Positions 24,100 through 34,772 of a stretch of 64,000 nt of DNA are shown here, in pieces (the first letter of the stretch is position 1; each line of letters starts with the position of its first letter). Position numbers and translations under genes: made by a program. Below the pieces are notes generated by a model. That model saw only the letters and a list, made by a program, of their open reading frames with translations, was not told the origin of the DNA and searched no databases. The stretch lies in assembly GCA_001600455.1 (NCBI GenBank), contig BCKC01000014.1, positions 186,001-250,000 of the forward strand, read 5' to 3'. The stretch is from Endocalyx cinctus. Its lineage: Eukaryota > Ascomycota > Sordariomycetes > Amphisphaeriales > Apiosporaceae.

Positions 24100-25152
24100 T
24101 TAGCGATGGCCGCGAGCAGGGGTGCGCGAGCGGCTTCGACCTCGATAGCTGTCGTAGCTTGGACTGCGTCGACGATCTTCATAATCGTCATAATTATCCC
24201 TTCGTCCACCTCGACGCCTCGGCGGAGATCTGGAGCGAGAATCGTACGAGTAAGAACGGCTGCGATTGCGGCGTGGTGGAGGTGATCTGGAAGGGGACAG
24301 AGAACGCGGTCGATAATTATCAGAATTGTCTCGTGCCGCTCTCCCTCCATATCGAGGAGGCGAGCGAGGTGGCCTTCTTCCTCCAAAGCCGCCGGATCTA
24401 CCTCCACCTCCACCACCTCCTCCGTGCGCACGTCCTCTCATGGTTGGCGCGGGCACGCGAGGATCGATATTCGCTCCTCGGCTGGCAGTTGGGGGAGGAG
24501 GTGAGAACTTGCGACGCGGTAGAACAATGGATACATTAATGATAGAACCGTCAAGTTGAGCTTCGTGCATATGAGCGATAGCAGCTTCAGCATCGCTCTC
24601 GTTGACGTAAAGGATATAAGCAGTGCCTCGATTCGTGTGAACTAGAATATGAGATTCCTGTTAACGTAAAGGATCTTGGTTTTTTGAACGAAGATAGATC
24701 AACTTAAGTAATTCACTACACACATTGTCGGCTCATAGGTAGATCAAGGTCTCTTATAGGTCCGTATTGACCAAATATTTCGTGTAGGTGGTCTTCATTG
24801 ATCGTTTTAGATAGCTTCTCAACAACAATCTGTAGAGGTCAATATTATTAACAGCTGTCCCTTTTTTTTTTTTTTTTTTGTAGGGCGCGAGGACTTGACT
24901 TACCTTGGTGCTTCCTCTCAGAGGGCTGCGTTCTTCACGGCCACGACTGACACTTCTACTATCGCTGCGATGCCGACCATTACGACGAGCCGGGGGAGTG
25001 ACGGAAGGCGATCTGCTGTCAACTGATCTGCGACGGTGAACAGGCGAAGGCGATTGCGAATAGCGCGATCGTGGTGTAGGAGAACGAGAAATGTCGCTAT
25101 GGTCTCTCTCTCTTCTCGGCTCTCGGTCTCGGGAAGGAGACCTGTAGTCCAT
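24100..25152 (-). CDS. RNPS1-like SR-related RNA-binding protein, 298 aa, 3 exons
   Basis: RNPS1 proteins act in the nucleus in splicing control and mRNA surveillance (ASAP/PSAP complexes, exon junction complex). Exons on the minus strand: 25152-24904, 24829-24724, 24641-24100. Residues 1-83 are an Arg/Ser region rich in SPSR and RSRS motifs. A single RRM (about 84-160) starts IVVEKLSKTI, has EIFGQYGPIRDLDLPMSRQF, a textbook RNP1 (RGTAYILYV, 123-131), and ends DGSIINVSIVLPRR. The C-terminus is Gly/Arg-rich (a run of Gly about 185-195), then RS-rich. For exon 3 the nearer AG (after GTTAACAG) would shift the frame or need a different donor. The acceptor TTCTAG at 24642 restores the RNP1 and the family sequence SRQF..TNRGTAY, so it is preferred. 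Intron 1 contains a homopolymer of about 18 nt. Confidence 0.9.
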
Positions 25153-26521
25153 GATAAATTATTTCGGCGAAACGGCGCTTGGTTATACGAATTGAGCAGA
25201 CTTTCGTCGAGAACCTGCTCTGTTCAGAGTACGTGGAAAAATAAATAAATGTTGGAATTTTATGTAAATACTTAGTAATTACTGGCATGTACGTACTACT
25301 GTAGGTACTAAGTTTTAAGTTGTAGCACTAATCTAAACGATATTAGTAGCTGACTGGGCAGCTGGGGTGCTAGAGCCACTAACATAGCGTACGGAGTAAT
25401 TATACTTTACCTACATAAAGTACCTTATTTACATATACCTGATAAATGTACGAATTATATTTGCTACTTACATATCGTTAGACCAACTCCCTTTTTCTGT
25501 ATATCAACAAGATTTCATGGCTCTGAACCGCTTCTGAGCATGCTGAAATGATATTTAAATCTTGACTATTATTATTATTATTATTATTATTGAGATGGTC
25601 TCTGTCTGGATCGTAGGCTGTGTCCCTCCTACACCAACTTGTTGGATCTACATAGTACTTAGACTTTAACATGAAATAAGCCATTCCCGGCAATGAAGTA
25701 AATCATAAGTACGCCTTACTCCACATACATGAATGCCTGTAGCAAGCTGGCTGTTTAGGATAACTTGAAGTGAGATAGATTTACACGACTTACCCGAGCT
25801 TATCTACCAGTCAAACGGTGGTGAGAGCTCCGTAACTAAGCTTACGGATTGTTAACTATCTGTTATTGAAATTACCGTGAACATGAACTGGAGAGGAACT
25901 TCTAGGATTATACGATTCGGTCCGGCCGCAAGCTGTATCGTTTTTGTCAAATCGGCAATGACTCTCAGAAGTCGGCTGATCGGGTGCTTATGAGAGGGAG
26001 TCTTGGACAGGGATGACGTTTCTGAGGCTGAAAACGAGGATATGCCCGTGGAGTTTAACGAACCGATATCATTCAATATCAATACTAATGTTTTTTAGGA
26101 TTGAGAGTACATGATATATAAAAATAGGACACGGGAATTCCAAGGGTAGCTTGTTAACATATGGAAACTCCTATCCTGGTTTATGTAATCTAAGACCCCG
26201 AAGGTGACATCGGAGTATTCCAATCATCACCTCAACTTCATTAAGACCCCTGGAAACTGCACTTTCCCCAACGCAATGTTCGAAGCCTTATGCGTAATGG
26301 ATGAGATCTTCCTTTCACTAAGTGTAAGGATTACTACTTGAAAGGAGCTTTATGATAATAGTTACTGGCCGATCTCAAGAAACATGTCTTTAGTATTTAG
26401 CACATCTATGATTAGGTACATGTAATGGATACATGATATGTAGCTGCCTAGCCCCCGTGACTCGTTTCTACATCTCGTATAGAAGTCGCTGGTTTCTAAA
26501 TAAAGCCCTACTTAGTCTCAT
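25153..26521. other. Intergenic; promoter of RNPS1-like gene and 3' flank of permease
   Basis: No gene seen. A TACGGAGTA word occurs at about 25389, and GTACC/TAGGTAC words near 25290-25310. The AT content is high. Confidence 0.55.
25567..25591. repeat. ATT trinucleotide repeat, about 8 units
   Basis: Uninterrupted ATT units on the plus strand. Confidence 0.9.
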
Positions 26522-28430
26522 CTAATACACATAACGGAAGTTGGGATTTTCTCTATCTGTGAGATCTTCAAAAGCGTGTACCATCCTTGAATCGTTGGCC
26601 TCGCTAACTCCGGCTATCGCCATTTGATCGCGCTTTCTGTTCTGCCTCTTTAAATGCCAGCGGAAGAAGATCAAAACCAGCACAAGGAGGGAGTAGCTTG
26701 CGAGATGGCTTGTAAAAGCAGTCTATTATGATCAAATCAATTAGCCATACGACTGACGAGGATAAATAAAATTACTTACGTAGTACTTCGGTGCATCTCT
26801 TGATAGGAAAACTTGAGGACCTAAATCGAGAAGAACCAACATCATTAGCAAACAAGTGTGGAAGGACATATAAACCTCAAATTAGGTATCCATTTAACGT
26901 ACCAATTGCATTACCGGCTGACCAGAACACAAAATTGATGGCAACAACTACCGTCTTTTTGGTCTGACCTCCAACGTTTCGAGACATCATGGAAAGACCC
27001 AGAGTTTGGGCAGACCAGAACGATAGTGTGATGTAGTAGCTGATCAAGAGCCCGACGTGTTGAGAGAAATTTTCGTTGGGGATGGTAAGTAAAAGAATTG
27101 TGCCCACGAAGGATCTGGCAAGTCAGTTTATGGATACTCGGCGAGAATTGAGAACGGCGTAGTTGGAAGAAACTTACGGAATAACAAATCCTAACATGGT
27201 AAGGACGTTTTGATTGAATTTCTTTACGAGCCAGACAGACAAGAGGAGGATGACGATGATATAGACTCCCAGCACGATGGCGAGCAGCTGCGTCTGGAGT
27301 ACGGTAAAACCTAGGCTGGACGAAATGATGATATTCGCGAAAGCGCCGAGGCCGCTCGTCGGGAAGGTCGTCGTGAATTGGATCGCGGCGTAGCACCACG
27401 TCTGCGGGTCCGACAGGGCGTCCCACACCTGCTCCTTCTTGAACTCTCGGTTCTGGAGGCCGGTCTGGTTATCTCGGACGCGTTCGACCATGAGGTGCTT
27501 GTCTTCCTCGGTGAAACACTTGGCTCGCATGGGCGAGTCGGGCATCCAGAAGAAGACGAAAACGCCGAAGAATATGGAGACGATGCCGTACGATAGGAAC
27601 AGCCATTGCCACGACTTCAGGGGCCCCGTCGAGATGAGCGTGAACGCGTACGCGAGAAGCCCCCCGACGATCTGCTGCGCGCCGTTCATCATGTACCAGT
27701 ACGTCACCCTCGAGGCTTGCTCCTCCCGGCGATACCACATGGCCGAAAGCACCACGAATGCGGGTTGGCACGCACTTTCGAAAAGACCCAAAAGAGTACG
27801 GACCGTAACGAGTCCGACGAAGTTCGTGCAAGCCGCGTGACCCGCCAAGACAGCGCCCCAAGCAATGATAGAAAACGAAAGATATTTAGCTACGGGAACT
27901 CGCGCGATAATGTAGTTCTGATGTCATGTATCTCATTAGCACATTGAAGCCAAAAAAAAAAAAAAAAAAAAAAAAAACTAAGTCAATGACCTCTGGATTA
28001 TCTTCATGCAACTTACCTGGGGGTACTCGACGACCAGAATGGTGATGTAGATACACGTGGTTAACCAGGAATAATTTTGGCTAACGGCCCCTTGAGGGGT
28101 TAATAGACCAGTATCTTTCGGCAGGCCCATAATAGAAGAAAAAGATAAGGTTCCTTTGTCGATTGCTTGAATAAAGTACGTCACGATCATGACAACTAGA
28201 ACTCTACGATCGATAAGGGAGCGCAATCTATCATTCTCTTCCGGCGAGATCTCGATGCGAGACTCGGAGATGTACTTTGATACTTCCTTGTCGACCTTGG
28301 AGTAGTTCACGCCGCTTTTCTCCATCTCGACATCTTCGTTCATGGAGACCGTCCGTTTGATCGCGTCGTCATCTTTAGGAGTCGCAACAGTGTTCACGAC
28401 CTCGGGGTCCGGCACTTCGGTATTCGACAT
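26522..28430 (-). CDS. DAL5-family MFS permease (anion:cation symporter), 535 aa, 5 exons
   Basis: Major facilitator of the allantoate/nicotinate/pantothenate permease group, importing organic anions with protons across the plasma membrane. Exons on the minus strand: 28430-28017, 27917-27178, 27114-26903, 26820-26780, 26722-26522; phases match. Residues 1-90 are a hydrophilic cytosolic arm. TM1 holds VTYFIQAIDKGTLSFSS, typical of the family. Later landmarks are VEYPQNYIIARVPVAKYL, GLFESACQPAFVVLSAMWYRR, GAQQIVGGLLAYAF and the C-terminal end AFEDLTDRENPNFRYVY, a hallmark of fungal DAL5 proteins. The frame opens upstream only at TTG, so ATG 28430 is chosen. One exon is only 41 nt. Intron 1 carries about 26 A (poly-T in the transcript). 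It is divergent from the GH105 gene with 1.2 kb between start codons, which suggests a sugar-acid or pectin-fragment substrate, but this is inference. Confidence 0.92.
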
Positions 28431-29655
28431 GACAAATAAATCGACTTGAGTCGTATCTAACTCTAGGCCGTCAATTGACTGCGGTTGTGCTGAGATCAAC
28501 CGATGTAGGAATACCGAATTCTAAACTAATACGAAGAACTCAAGAAGAAATCGGGTCACGGTGGCTCGGGGGACGTCTAACCCTTTTTAAACATGTCAAG
28601 GGGAGGCAGAACGCGTGATATTACTCTTCCTATCTACAACCCTAAGACACCAACAAAGCTATACTCAAAAATTCTGGTAAGACTACAAGGATCATACTGC
28701 TCTATGCATGTATCTGGTAACTAGGCGAGGGTCATGTCCAGCATTAGTATGCGGCGAGAAGCGGTTCAGCGCGGGGTCGCAATACTTTAACCAGGCTTAC
28801 GCTCATAAAAAACAGTACAAACCAATAAAAGTTTTCACCGAATTTAACGGTCAGAACATCCAAGCCGGCAGGATTCACTACGAACAAAGTATCCTGGCTC
28901 CATTTTCCTATAGCTAGCTTATCTGGGGTTGTTCCCCGTAATCTGGGGCTGGAGTTGGGGTTGAAAATCCCCCCCAGATTTACCCTTCAGGGGGGTGTAG
29001 GTACGCTAATCCACATTGACGGTGGCGATTTAAGGTAATCTCCTCACGAGATATCGCAACCAAAGTTTCTCGGTTTTTTTTCGGGGCATGTCGCGCCGAG
29101 GCATCACGGTGAGCCGGGGTTGAGGAATTCTCCACCAAAGATGTTGTACAATTCAATACTATCGTAGTTCTTGTGGGTAATAAGTGATTGTTGATCTGGG
29201 CGGGTTAAGCGTACCGCATATTTACGCTGAAAACAGCCGACGAGCACAAGCAAATATAATGATGACATTGAATAGATAATTTGAAAAGATCTGATTTTCT
29301 TTTCAGTGCGTAGGCCGTCACAGGTTGACATTTTTTTTTCGGGTCAGTTTGTATAGGCATTTATCGTGATGCCTTGAGGTGTGATTCCGAGCACGGTGAT
29401 ACCGCAGCGTGTCGAGTTATTGGTAATGCAATATTGCCCCGAAGTTGGAGACTTTGAGACTGTTGATAATATTTGGTATACCCACAATAATATATGCGGT
29501 GGAGTAATAAAGTGAGGAGATCGTGATTTCGATACAACAGAATGACATACTAATTCATTGGTTTTCTTTTCGATATCATTTGTCTTGGACAAAGTTTCCA
29601 AATCAGTTAACCAGACATATTTTCAAAAGAGAATTTGGTCTAATTAGTCTTCACA
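28431..29655. promoter_or_regulatory. Shared divergent promoter region of permease and GH105 genes
   Basis: The 1225 bp between two start codons pointing apart. It holds a cluster of CTGGGG words (about 28923, 28943 and, inverted, 28972) that fit the CreA/CRE1 consensus SYGGRG, and a spaced CTCGG ... CCGAG inverted pair near 29069-29100. No convincing gene: frames at 28708-28917 and 29104-29331 lack any known motif. Confidence 0.5.
28940..28980. promoter_or_regulatory. Perfect 9-bp inverted repeat with CTGGGG cores
   Basis: AATCTGGGG (28940-28948) is matched by CCCCAGATT (28972-28980) with a 23-nt spacer that also contains TTGGGGTT and AATCCCC. The same ATCTGGGG word occurs once more in direct orientation at 28921-28928, exactly 20 nt upstream. 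It may be a carbon-catabolite (CreA) or another regulator site. Confidence 0.5.
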
Positions 29656-30777
29656 ATGCCGGCGGAGGCTTACGGATTCAAAGCGAGCGACATCCACGCC
29701 AAAATCCAGCTTTTGATAGATGGATTAGTTAACATCAAGGATGAGACGGGCGAATTCTTATTGACGTTGTCAGATGGCCGGGTCATAGACACAAAAGGAT
29801 GGAACGATTGGGAATGGACACACGGTATTGGTCTCAACGGAATATGGGCATATTACTCGTTAACCGGAGATGAAAAATATCTACGCATCATCGAGGACTG
29901 GTTCGCGAACCGATTCGCAGCAGGCGGCACAACGAAGAACATCAACACCATGGCGGTGTTCCTGACCCTGGCCTACGTATATGAGAAAACAGGAAATGTG
30001 ACGTACCTACCATGGCTAGACAGCTGGGCCGAGTGGGCATATCATGATCTTGGGAGGACTAAGTACGGTGGCATGCAGCACATTACGTACGTTGATATCA
30101 ACGACGAGCAACTGTGGGACGACACGCTCATGATGACGGTGATGCCATTGGCCAAGATAGGAAAGCTGCTGAACCGGCCTCGCTACGTAGAGGAGGCGAA
30201 GAAGCAATTCTTACTTCATATCAAGTATCTCTTTGACACGAAGACTGGCCTCTTCTTCCACGGATGGACGTTCCACGACGGCGGGCACAACTTCGCCAAC
30301 GCGCTCTGGGCTAGGGGCAACGCCTGGCTAACCATCGTGCTTCCGGACTTTTTGGAGCTTCTAGACCTGTCGGGGAGCGACGCTATTGGTGGGCACCTCA
30401 TCGATACGCTGAACGCCCAATGCTCGGCGCTCAAATCGCTGCAGGCGCCTTCGGGACTTTGGCGCACCCTGCTAGACCATCCGGAAGAAGAAGGGTCTTA
30501 TCCGGAATCGAGCGCGACGGCCGGGTTCGCGTACGGTATGCTCAAGGCACAGCGAAAAAAGTATATCGCCAAGGGCGAATACAATGAAGTGGCGCTGAAG
30601 GCTATTCAGGGCGTGCTAGATAATATCGATAGCCGAGGGGAGCTTCTGAACACTTCTTTCGGGACTGCTATGGGTCATAATTTGCAGCATTACAAGGATA
30701 TACCCATTACTAGTATGCCATACGGCCAAGCTATGGCGATCATGGCGCTGGTGGAGTTCTTGAGGGTGTTTTACTAA
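29656..30777 (+). CDS. GH105 unsaturated rhamnogalacturonyl/glucuronyl hydrolase, 373 aa, intronless
   Basis: GH105 enzymes hydrate the 4,5-unsaturated uronic acid left by polysaccharide lyases and so release it from rhamnose or another sugar. The protein is a complete (alpha/alpha)6-barrel family member of normal length. Recognisable features are DWEWTHGIGLNGIWAYY (51-67), the active-site stretch QLWDDTLMM (152-160; Asp155 or Asp156 corresponds to the catalytic Asp of YteR), FFHGW (200-204), LWARGNAWL (217-225), YPESSATAGFAYGM (282-295) and MPYGQAMAIMAL near the C-terminus. There is no signal peptide, so it is probably cytosolic and depends on uptake of its substrate. That fits the divergent permease. 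Start ATG at 29656 in the context CACAATGCC. Confidence 0.93.
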   Translation: MPAEAYGFKASDIHAKIQLLIDGLVNIKDETGEFLLTLSDGRVIDTKGWNDWEWTHGIGLNGIWAYYSLTGDEKYLRIIEDWFANRFAAGGTTKNINTMAVFLTLAYVYEKTGNVTYLPWLDSWAEWAYHDLGRTKYGGMQHITYVDINDEQLWDDTLMMTVMPLAKIGKLLNRPRYVEEAKKQFLLHIKYLFDTKTGLFFHGWTFHDGGHNFANALWARGNAWLTIVLPDFLELLDLSGSDAIGGHLIDTLNAQCSALKSLQAPSGLWRTLLDHPEEEGSYPESSATAGFAYGMLKAQRKKYIAKGEYNEVALKAIQGVLDNIDSRGELLNTSFGTAMGHNLQHYKDIPITSMPYGQAMAIMALVEFLRVFY

Positions 30778-31670
30778 CCGACTAAGATAAGGCGACAAGG
30801 CGATTAAGACTTAGAATCATGGGGAAAATAGGATGATCGCCATTTCAGACACTAGAGAGAGAGATAATACTGTATGTTGTATGTTGTATGTTGTGTGTAC
30901 CTATCCTTATCATTCATATTCATGCAAGTTGTTATGAGTCCCGGTAAATAATTTTTTATTAAATTGACAAACAACTACGGACCACGTCATAAGCGGATAA
31001 GACTGTCGCTCAGTCATACTTCTTACTTCCAGCCTGTCGGTGTCTCCCTGGCCTTTTAGGTCCACTGCTATTATATTGTATACTATGTACCAATGGATGT
31101 ACCTAGGTACGTATATCTAGCATATATGCTCCGTACTCCATACTCCATACACTATATATTAGCGTATTTCGGTACCCGTAAATCTCTTGTCAGGTACCTT
31201 GTTACAGTGTACTGCCAAGCTAAATTTCAGGTTTCATCTTGAGCTTCAGTACGCTTAAACCCCCAGACCCCCTTCTCTTCCTGTTACAGACAAATACCTT
31301 TTTTAGACGTCTATTTGTTTTGAAACAAACATTTCGAAGAAGAAGAAGAGAGAAAAAAAAAATGATAGAAATTACTTAAGAGTCTTATTATCCAGTACCG
31401 CGAAAAAAGGATACTGACTCAATTGTATTTTACCTTCATTTTTTGTTTTCCATTCTTAATTTATCAGTTGTGGTTGGAGAAGATTCGACCTGGGTAGTGT
31501 TTTCTCATCAGTCAATCCTCAACAAGTAATGATAGTCTCTCTATATGACATAATACTACCTATTCATTCTTTTCCGCGCACAAATAGCCAACATATACGC
31601 AGATCGCCCCCTTTCAATTAATTTATTTAACCTAAACATCTGTCTTTCTGTCTTTCTGTTCTTCGTCTGC
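30778..31670. other. Intergenic between GH105 and GH3 genes
   Basis: No gene seen. It has a TATGTTG-type triplet near 30873-30895, palindromic GTACCTAGGTAC at about 31099, a CTCCGTACTCC cluster at about 31128-31150, and T/C-rich DNA from 31630 leading into the GH3 promoter. Confidence 0.55.
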
Positions 31671-31810
31671 TCGCGAAACACCAAAACGTTCTCTTACGTC
31701 GTGACGCGTGTCTTACTTTTAGTTCAAAAAATCAAAATTCTCGCGAAACACCAAAACGCTCTGCTACTCTGTCATAACGCATGTCTTACTCTTAGTTCAA
31801 GAATTCAAAA
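31671..31810. repeat. Imperfect 70-bp tandem duplication upstream of GH3 gene
   Basis: Unit 1 (31671-31740) and unit 2 (31741-31810) both start with the identical 18-mer TCGCGAAACACCAAAACG and share TGTCTTACT and TTAGTTCAA at matching offsets. The period is exactly 70 nt. It ends about 100 nt before the GH3 start codon, so it lies in the promoter or 5' UTR. Confidence 0.88.
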
Positions 31811-31913
31811 AATCTCCGAATTATCAAGTACCAAATATCACCGGCCGCTACGTTTCGACTGATTTCAAAGAGAAAAGGGGGAATACACTGGGGGAAAACA
31901 GCATACCTTCGTC

Positions 31914-34772
31914 ATGGAGGACTCTAGTAAGGAGGGACTGATGTTGAATACATTTGATCATGACGAACGATACCGAAAGTCCTTTGATGGTCGCGAGTCT
32001 TCCGAATTCGGATCCGATTTAGATGCCACCGAATTTCTCCAATCTGACCCTCTAACCTCCACAAAGCCGGCTGCTAGAGCTTTCCAGCTCCAGCCTCGTA
32101 ATCGATGGCTACGACACCCGTGCGCTTGCCTCGTCGGACGCTCTACCAAGTGCCTCCTAAGTTGTTTTGGTATTCTAGTATTGGTTTTTATGACTCTCGG
32201 GTCTGGCGGTTTCTTCGCCTTCAAAAAGTATAAACAATCGCCCCCAGATGGCTTGTCACCTCCGTGGTATCCTACCCCGAAGGGCGGTACTTCGAGAAAC
32301 TGGGCTCAGAGCTATTTAAAAGCGAGCGAGATGGTAGCTAAGATGACCTTACCCGAGAAGGTTAATCTTACCACTGGAACAGGCTGGGAGATGGGTCCCG
32401 CGGTAGGCAATACGGGACCTGCTATCAACGTTGGTTTCCCTGCTTTGATACTCCAAGACGGTCCGTTAGGGATTCGATTTACCGATAATGCTTCCGCCTT
32501 CCCGGCCGGCGTCACGGTGGGCGCTACCTGGAACAAGGATTTGATGTACCAATGGGGTAATGCGCACGCCATCGAGGCTAGACAGAAGGGTATCAACGTC
32601 ATCCTTGGCCCTTGCATCGGTCCTCTCGGGCGTATGCCTGCTGGTGGACGTAACTGGGAAGGCTTCGGAGCAGATCCGTACTTGCAAGGAATTGCCGCCG
32701 CTCAGTCGATCAAGGGTATCCAGGACGAAGGCGTCATGGCCACTATCAAACATCTAGTGGCGAACGAGCAAGAACATTTCCGTCAGCCTTGGGAATGGGG
32801 TCTTCCGAACTCTCTCTCTACCAACATTGACGATCGTACTATGCATGAACTCTACTTATACCCCTTCGGCGATGCTATCAAAGCCGGGGTCGCTAGCGTT
32901 ATGTGCAGCTACAACATGGTTAACAATTCGTATGCCTGCGGAAACTCCAAATTGCTCAACGGCTTACTGAGGGATGAGATGGGCTTCCAGGGTTTTGTCA
33001 TGAGCGATTGGCTAGCTCAGAGAGGAGGCGTCTCGAGTGCCTTGGCCGGCCTTGACATGACTATGCCAGGCGATGGTCTCTTCTGGGCCGACGGTAAGTC
33101 CCTTTGGGGCCCTGAACTTACGAGATCCATCCTTAACGGGTCTGTGCCTCTCGAGCGACTCAACGACATGGTCACCCGAATTGTCGCTGCCTGGTACCAG
33201 TTAGGCCAAGATGACGAGACCAAATTTGACCGCAAAGGCCCCAATTTCTCGTCCTGGACAGATGAGGAATACGGTGTTTTCGCACCGGGTAGTCCGACAA
33301 AGCAGGAGAGCGTCAAGGTCAACAGCTTTGTCAACGTACTGGGCGATCACGCAACAATTGCACGAAAAATCGCCGCCGAGGGTACTGTGCTACTCAAGAA
33401 CAACGGCATGTTGCCTCTCTCTCGCACAGGCAAATCCTCCTCTGAACCTCTGCAAGTTGCCATCTTAGGCGAGGATGCGGGCCCCGGTCAAGGGCCAAAC
33501 TATTGTAAGGATCGGGCCTGTAACCAAGGCACGCTAGCTATGGGATGGGGTTCCGGTGCTGTTGAATTCCCCTATTTGATCACTCCATCTGATGGGTTGA
33601 GAAAAGGATGGGAAGATAAATCTGTTAACGTCACTTCCTATCTAACGAACGCTCTGCCTCTGAAACAGAACCCTGGCATGCTTCAAAAAACTGATATCTG
33701 CATTGTCTTCGCCAACTCTGACTCCGGAGAAGGGTATGATAAATGGGATGATATTTCTGGGGATCGCCCTAATTTGCGTCTGCAGAAAGGTGGCGATGAT
33801 TTAATTATGAAGGTTGCGGCGGGCTGCGGTGGCGACGTCCTAGTCGTTATACACGCCGTTGGCCCTGTTGTCATGGAACAGTGGATTGATCTGCCAAATG
33901 TCAAGGCTGTGCTCCTTGCCAACCTTCCGGGCCAGGAGAGCGGTAATGCGCTCGCCGACGTTGTTTTCGGCGATTTGAATCCTAGCGGAAAGCTTCCGTG
34001 GACGATTGGCAAGAGCCTAGCCGATTATGGCGAAGGCGGTCAGATTATGTATCTACCTAACAGCGTCATTCCTCAGCAGGACTTCAAGGAGGGTCTATAC
34101 ATCGACTATCGCTATTTCGATAAGTACAAGGTCGAACCGAGATTTGAGTTCGGTTTTGGTCTGAGCTACACGACTTTCAACTTCACCATCCCCACCGTAG
34201 AGGAAGTCAAATCCAAGAGTCCCTATCCCGCTTCTCGCCCTTCGGACTTTGCGGTCCCACCTGAATACGATACCAGCATTCCAGACGAAGACGAAGCCCT
34301 GTTCCCGGATGGGTTCCAGAGGCTCGAGAAATATGTTTACCCCTACCTCGACTCGATCGATGACATCGTGTCCCACCCTTACCCTTATCCCGACGGCTAC
34401 GACACTGTGCAACCCTCGTCACCGGCTGGCGGCGAGGAGGGAGGAAACCCCGATTTATGGGAGGTGTACGCCAAGGTCTCGGTCAACGTCACCAATTCGG
34501 GAGATAAGGCGGGTCAAGCCGTGCCGCAGCTGTACCTCAGCTACCCGAACAACCCATCCTCTAACATCGACTTCCCCGTGAAGGTCCTTCGCGGCTTCGA
34601 CAAGATCATGCTCGACAAGGGCGAGTCCAAGACCGTCACCTTCAACCTCACCCGCAGAGATCTCAGCTATTGGGACGTCAACGCACAGAACTGGGCTATG
34701 GTTACAGAGGGGAGCTATACGTTCCACGTTGGTCGGAGTTCGAGAGATCTGCCGGTTTCAGTCGAATGGTGA
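31914..34772 (+). CDS. GH3 beta-glucosidase, type II membrane-anchored, 952 aa
   Basis: Retaining beta-glucosidase that releases glucose from cello-oligosaccharides and other beta-glucosides. Residues 1-80 are a hydrophilic cytosolic tail. A signal anchor spans about 82-103 (LSCFGILVLVFMTLGSGGFF), so the catalytic part faces outside, as in fungal bglE-type enzymes. GH3 N-domain motifs are LQDGPLGIRF (180-189), GRNWEGFGADP (245-255), KHLVANEQE (279-287) and GFVMSDWLA (360-368) with the nucleophile Asp365. The GH3 C-domain starts near 490 (TVLLKNNGMLPL); SDSGEGYDKW (602-611) holds the likely acid/base Glu606. An acidic, Tyr/Pro-rich insert (about 755-815) precedes a fibronectin-III-like domain. 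Single exon and full length. An ATG at 31914 precedes all family motifs. Confidence 0.95.
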   Translation: MEDSSKEGLMLNTFDHDERYRKSFDGRESSEFGSDLDATEFLQSDPLTSTKPAARAFQLQPRNRWLRHPCACLVGRSTKCLLSCFGILVLVFMTLGSGGFFAFKKYKQSPPDGLSPPWYPTPKGGTSRNWAQSYLKASEMVAKMTLPEKVNLTTGTGWEMGPAVGNTGPAINVGFPALILQDGPLGIRFTDNASAFPAGVTVGATWNKDLMYQWGNAHAIEARQKGINVILGPCIGPLGRMPAGGRNWEGFGADPYLQGIAAAQSIKGIQDEGVMATIKHLVANEQEHFRQPWEWGLPNSLSTNIDDRTMHELYLYPFGDAIKAGVASVMCSYNMVNNSYACGNSKLLNGLLRDEMGFQGFVMSDWLAQRGGVSSALAGLDMTMPGDGLFWADGKSLWGPELTRSILNGSVPLERLNDMVTRIVAAWYQLGQDDETKFDRKGPNFSSWTDEEYGVFAPGSPTKQESVKVNSFVNVLGDHATIARKIAAEGTVLLKNNGMLPLSRTGKSSSEPLQVAILGEDAGPGQGPNYCKDRACNQGTLAMGWGSGAVEFPYLITPSDGLRKGWEDKSVNVTSYLTNALPLKQNPGMLQKTDICIVFANSDSGEGYDKWDDISGDRPNLRLQKGGDDLIMKVAAGCGGDVLVVIHAVGPVVMEQWIDLPNVKAVLLANLPGQESGNALADVVFGDLNPSGKLPWTIGKSLADYGEGGQIMYLPNSVIPQQDFKEGLYIDYRYFDKYKVEPRFEFGFGLSYTTFNFTIPTVEEVKSKSPYPASRPSDFAVPPEYDTSIPDEDEALFPDGFQRLEKYVYPYLDSIDDIVSHPYPYPDGYDTVQPSSPAGGEEGGNPDLWEVYAKVSVNVTNSGDKAGQAVPQLYLSYPNNPSSNIDFPVKVLRGFDKIMLDKGESKTVTFNLTRRDLSYWDVNAQNWAMVTEGSYTFHVGRSSRDLPVSVEW

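Noticed and set aside
24642..24665. Earlier acceptor for RNPS1 exon 3 (after GTTAACAG)
   Set aside because: Combined with the GTGTGT donor it shifts the frame out of the RNP1 motif. The later TTCTAG acceptor fits the family sequence.
27978..28499. Permease start at 28499
   Set aside because: That codon is TTG. The first in-frame ATG is at 28430 and leaves a normal N-terminal arm.
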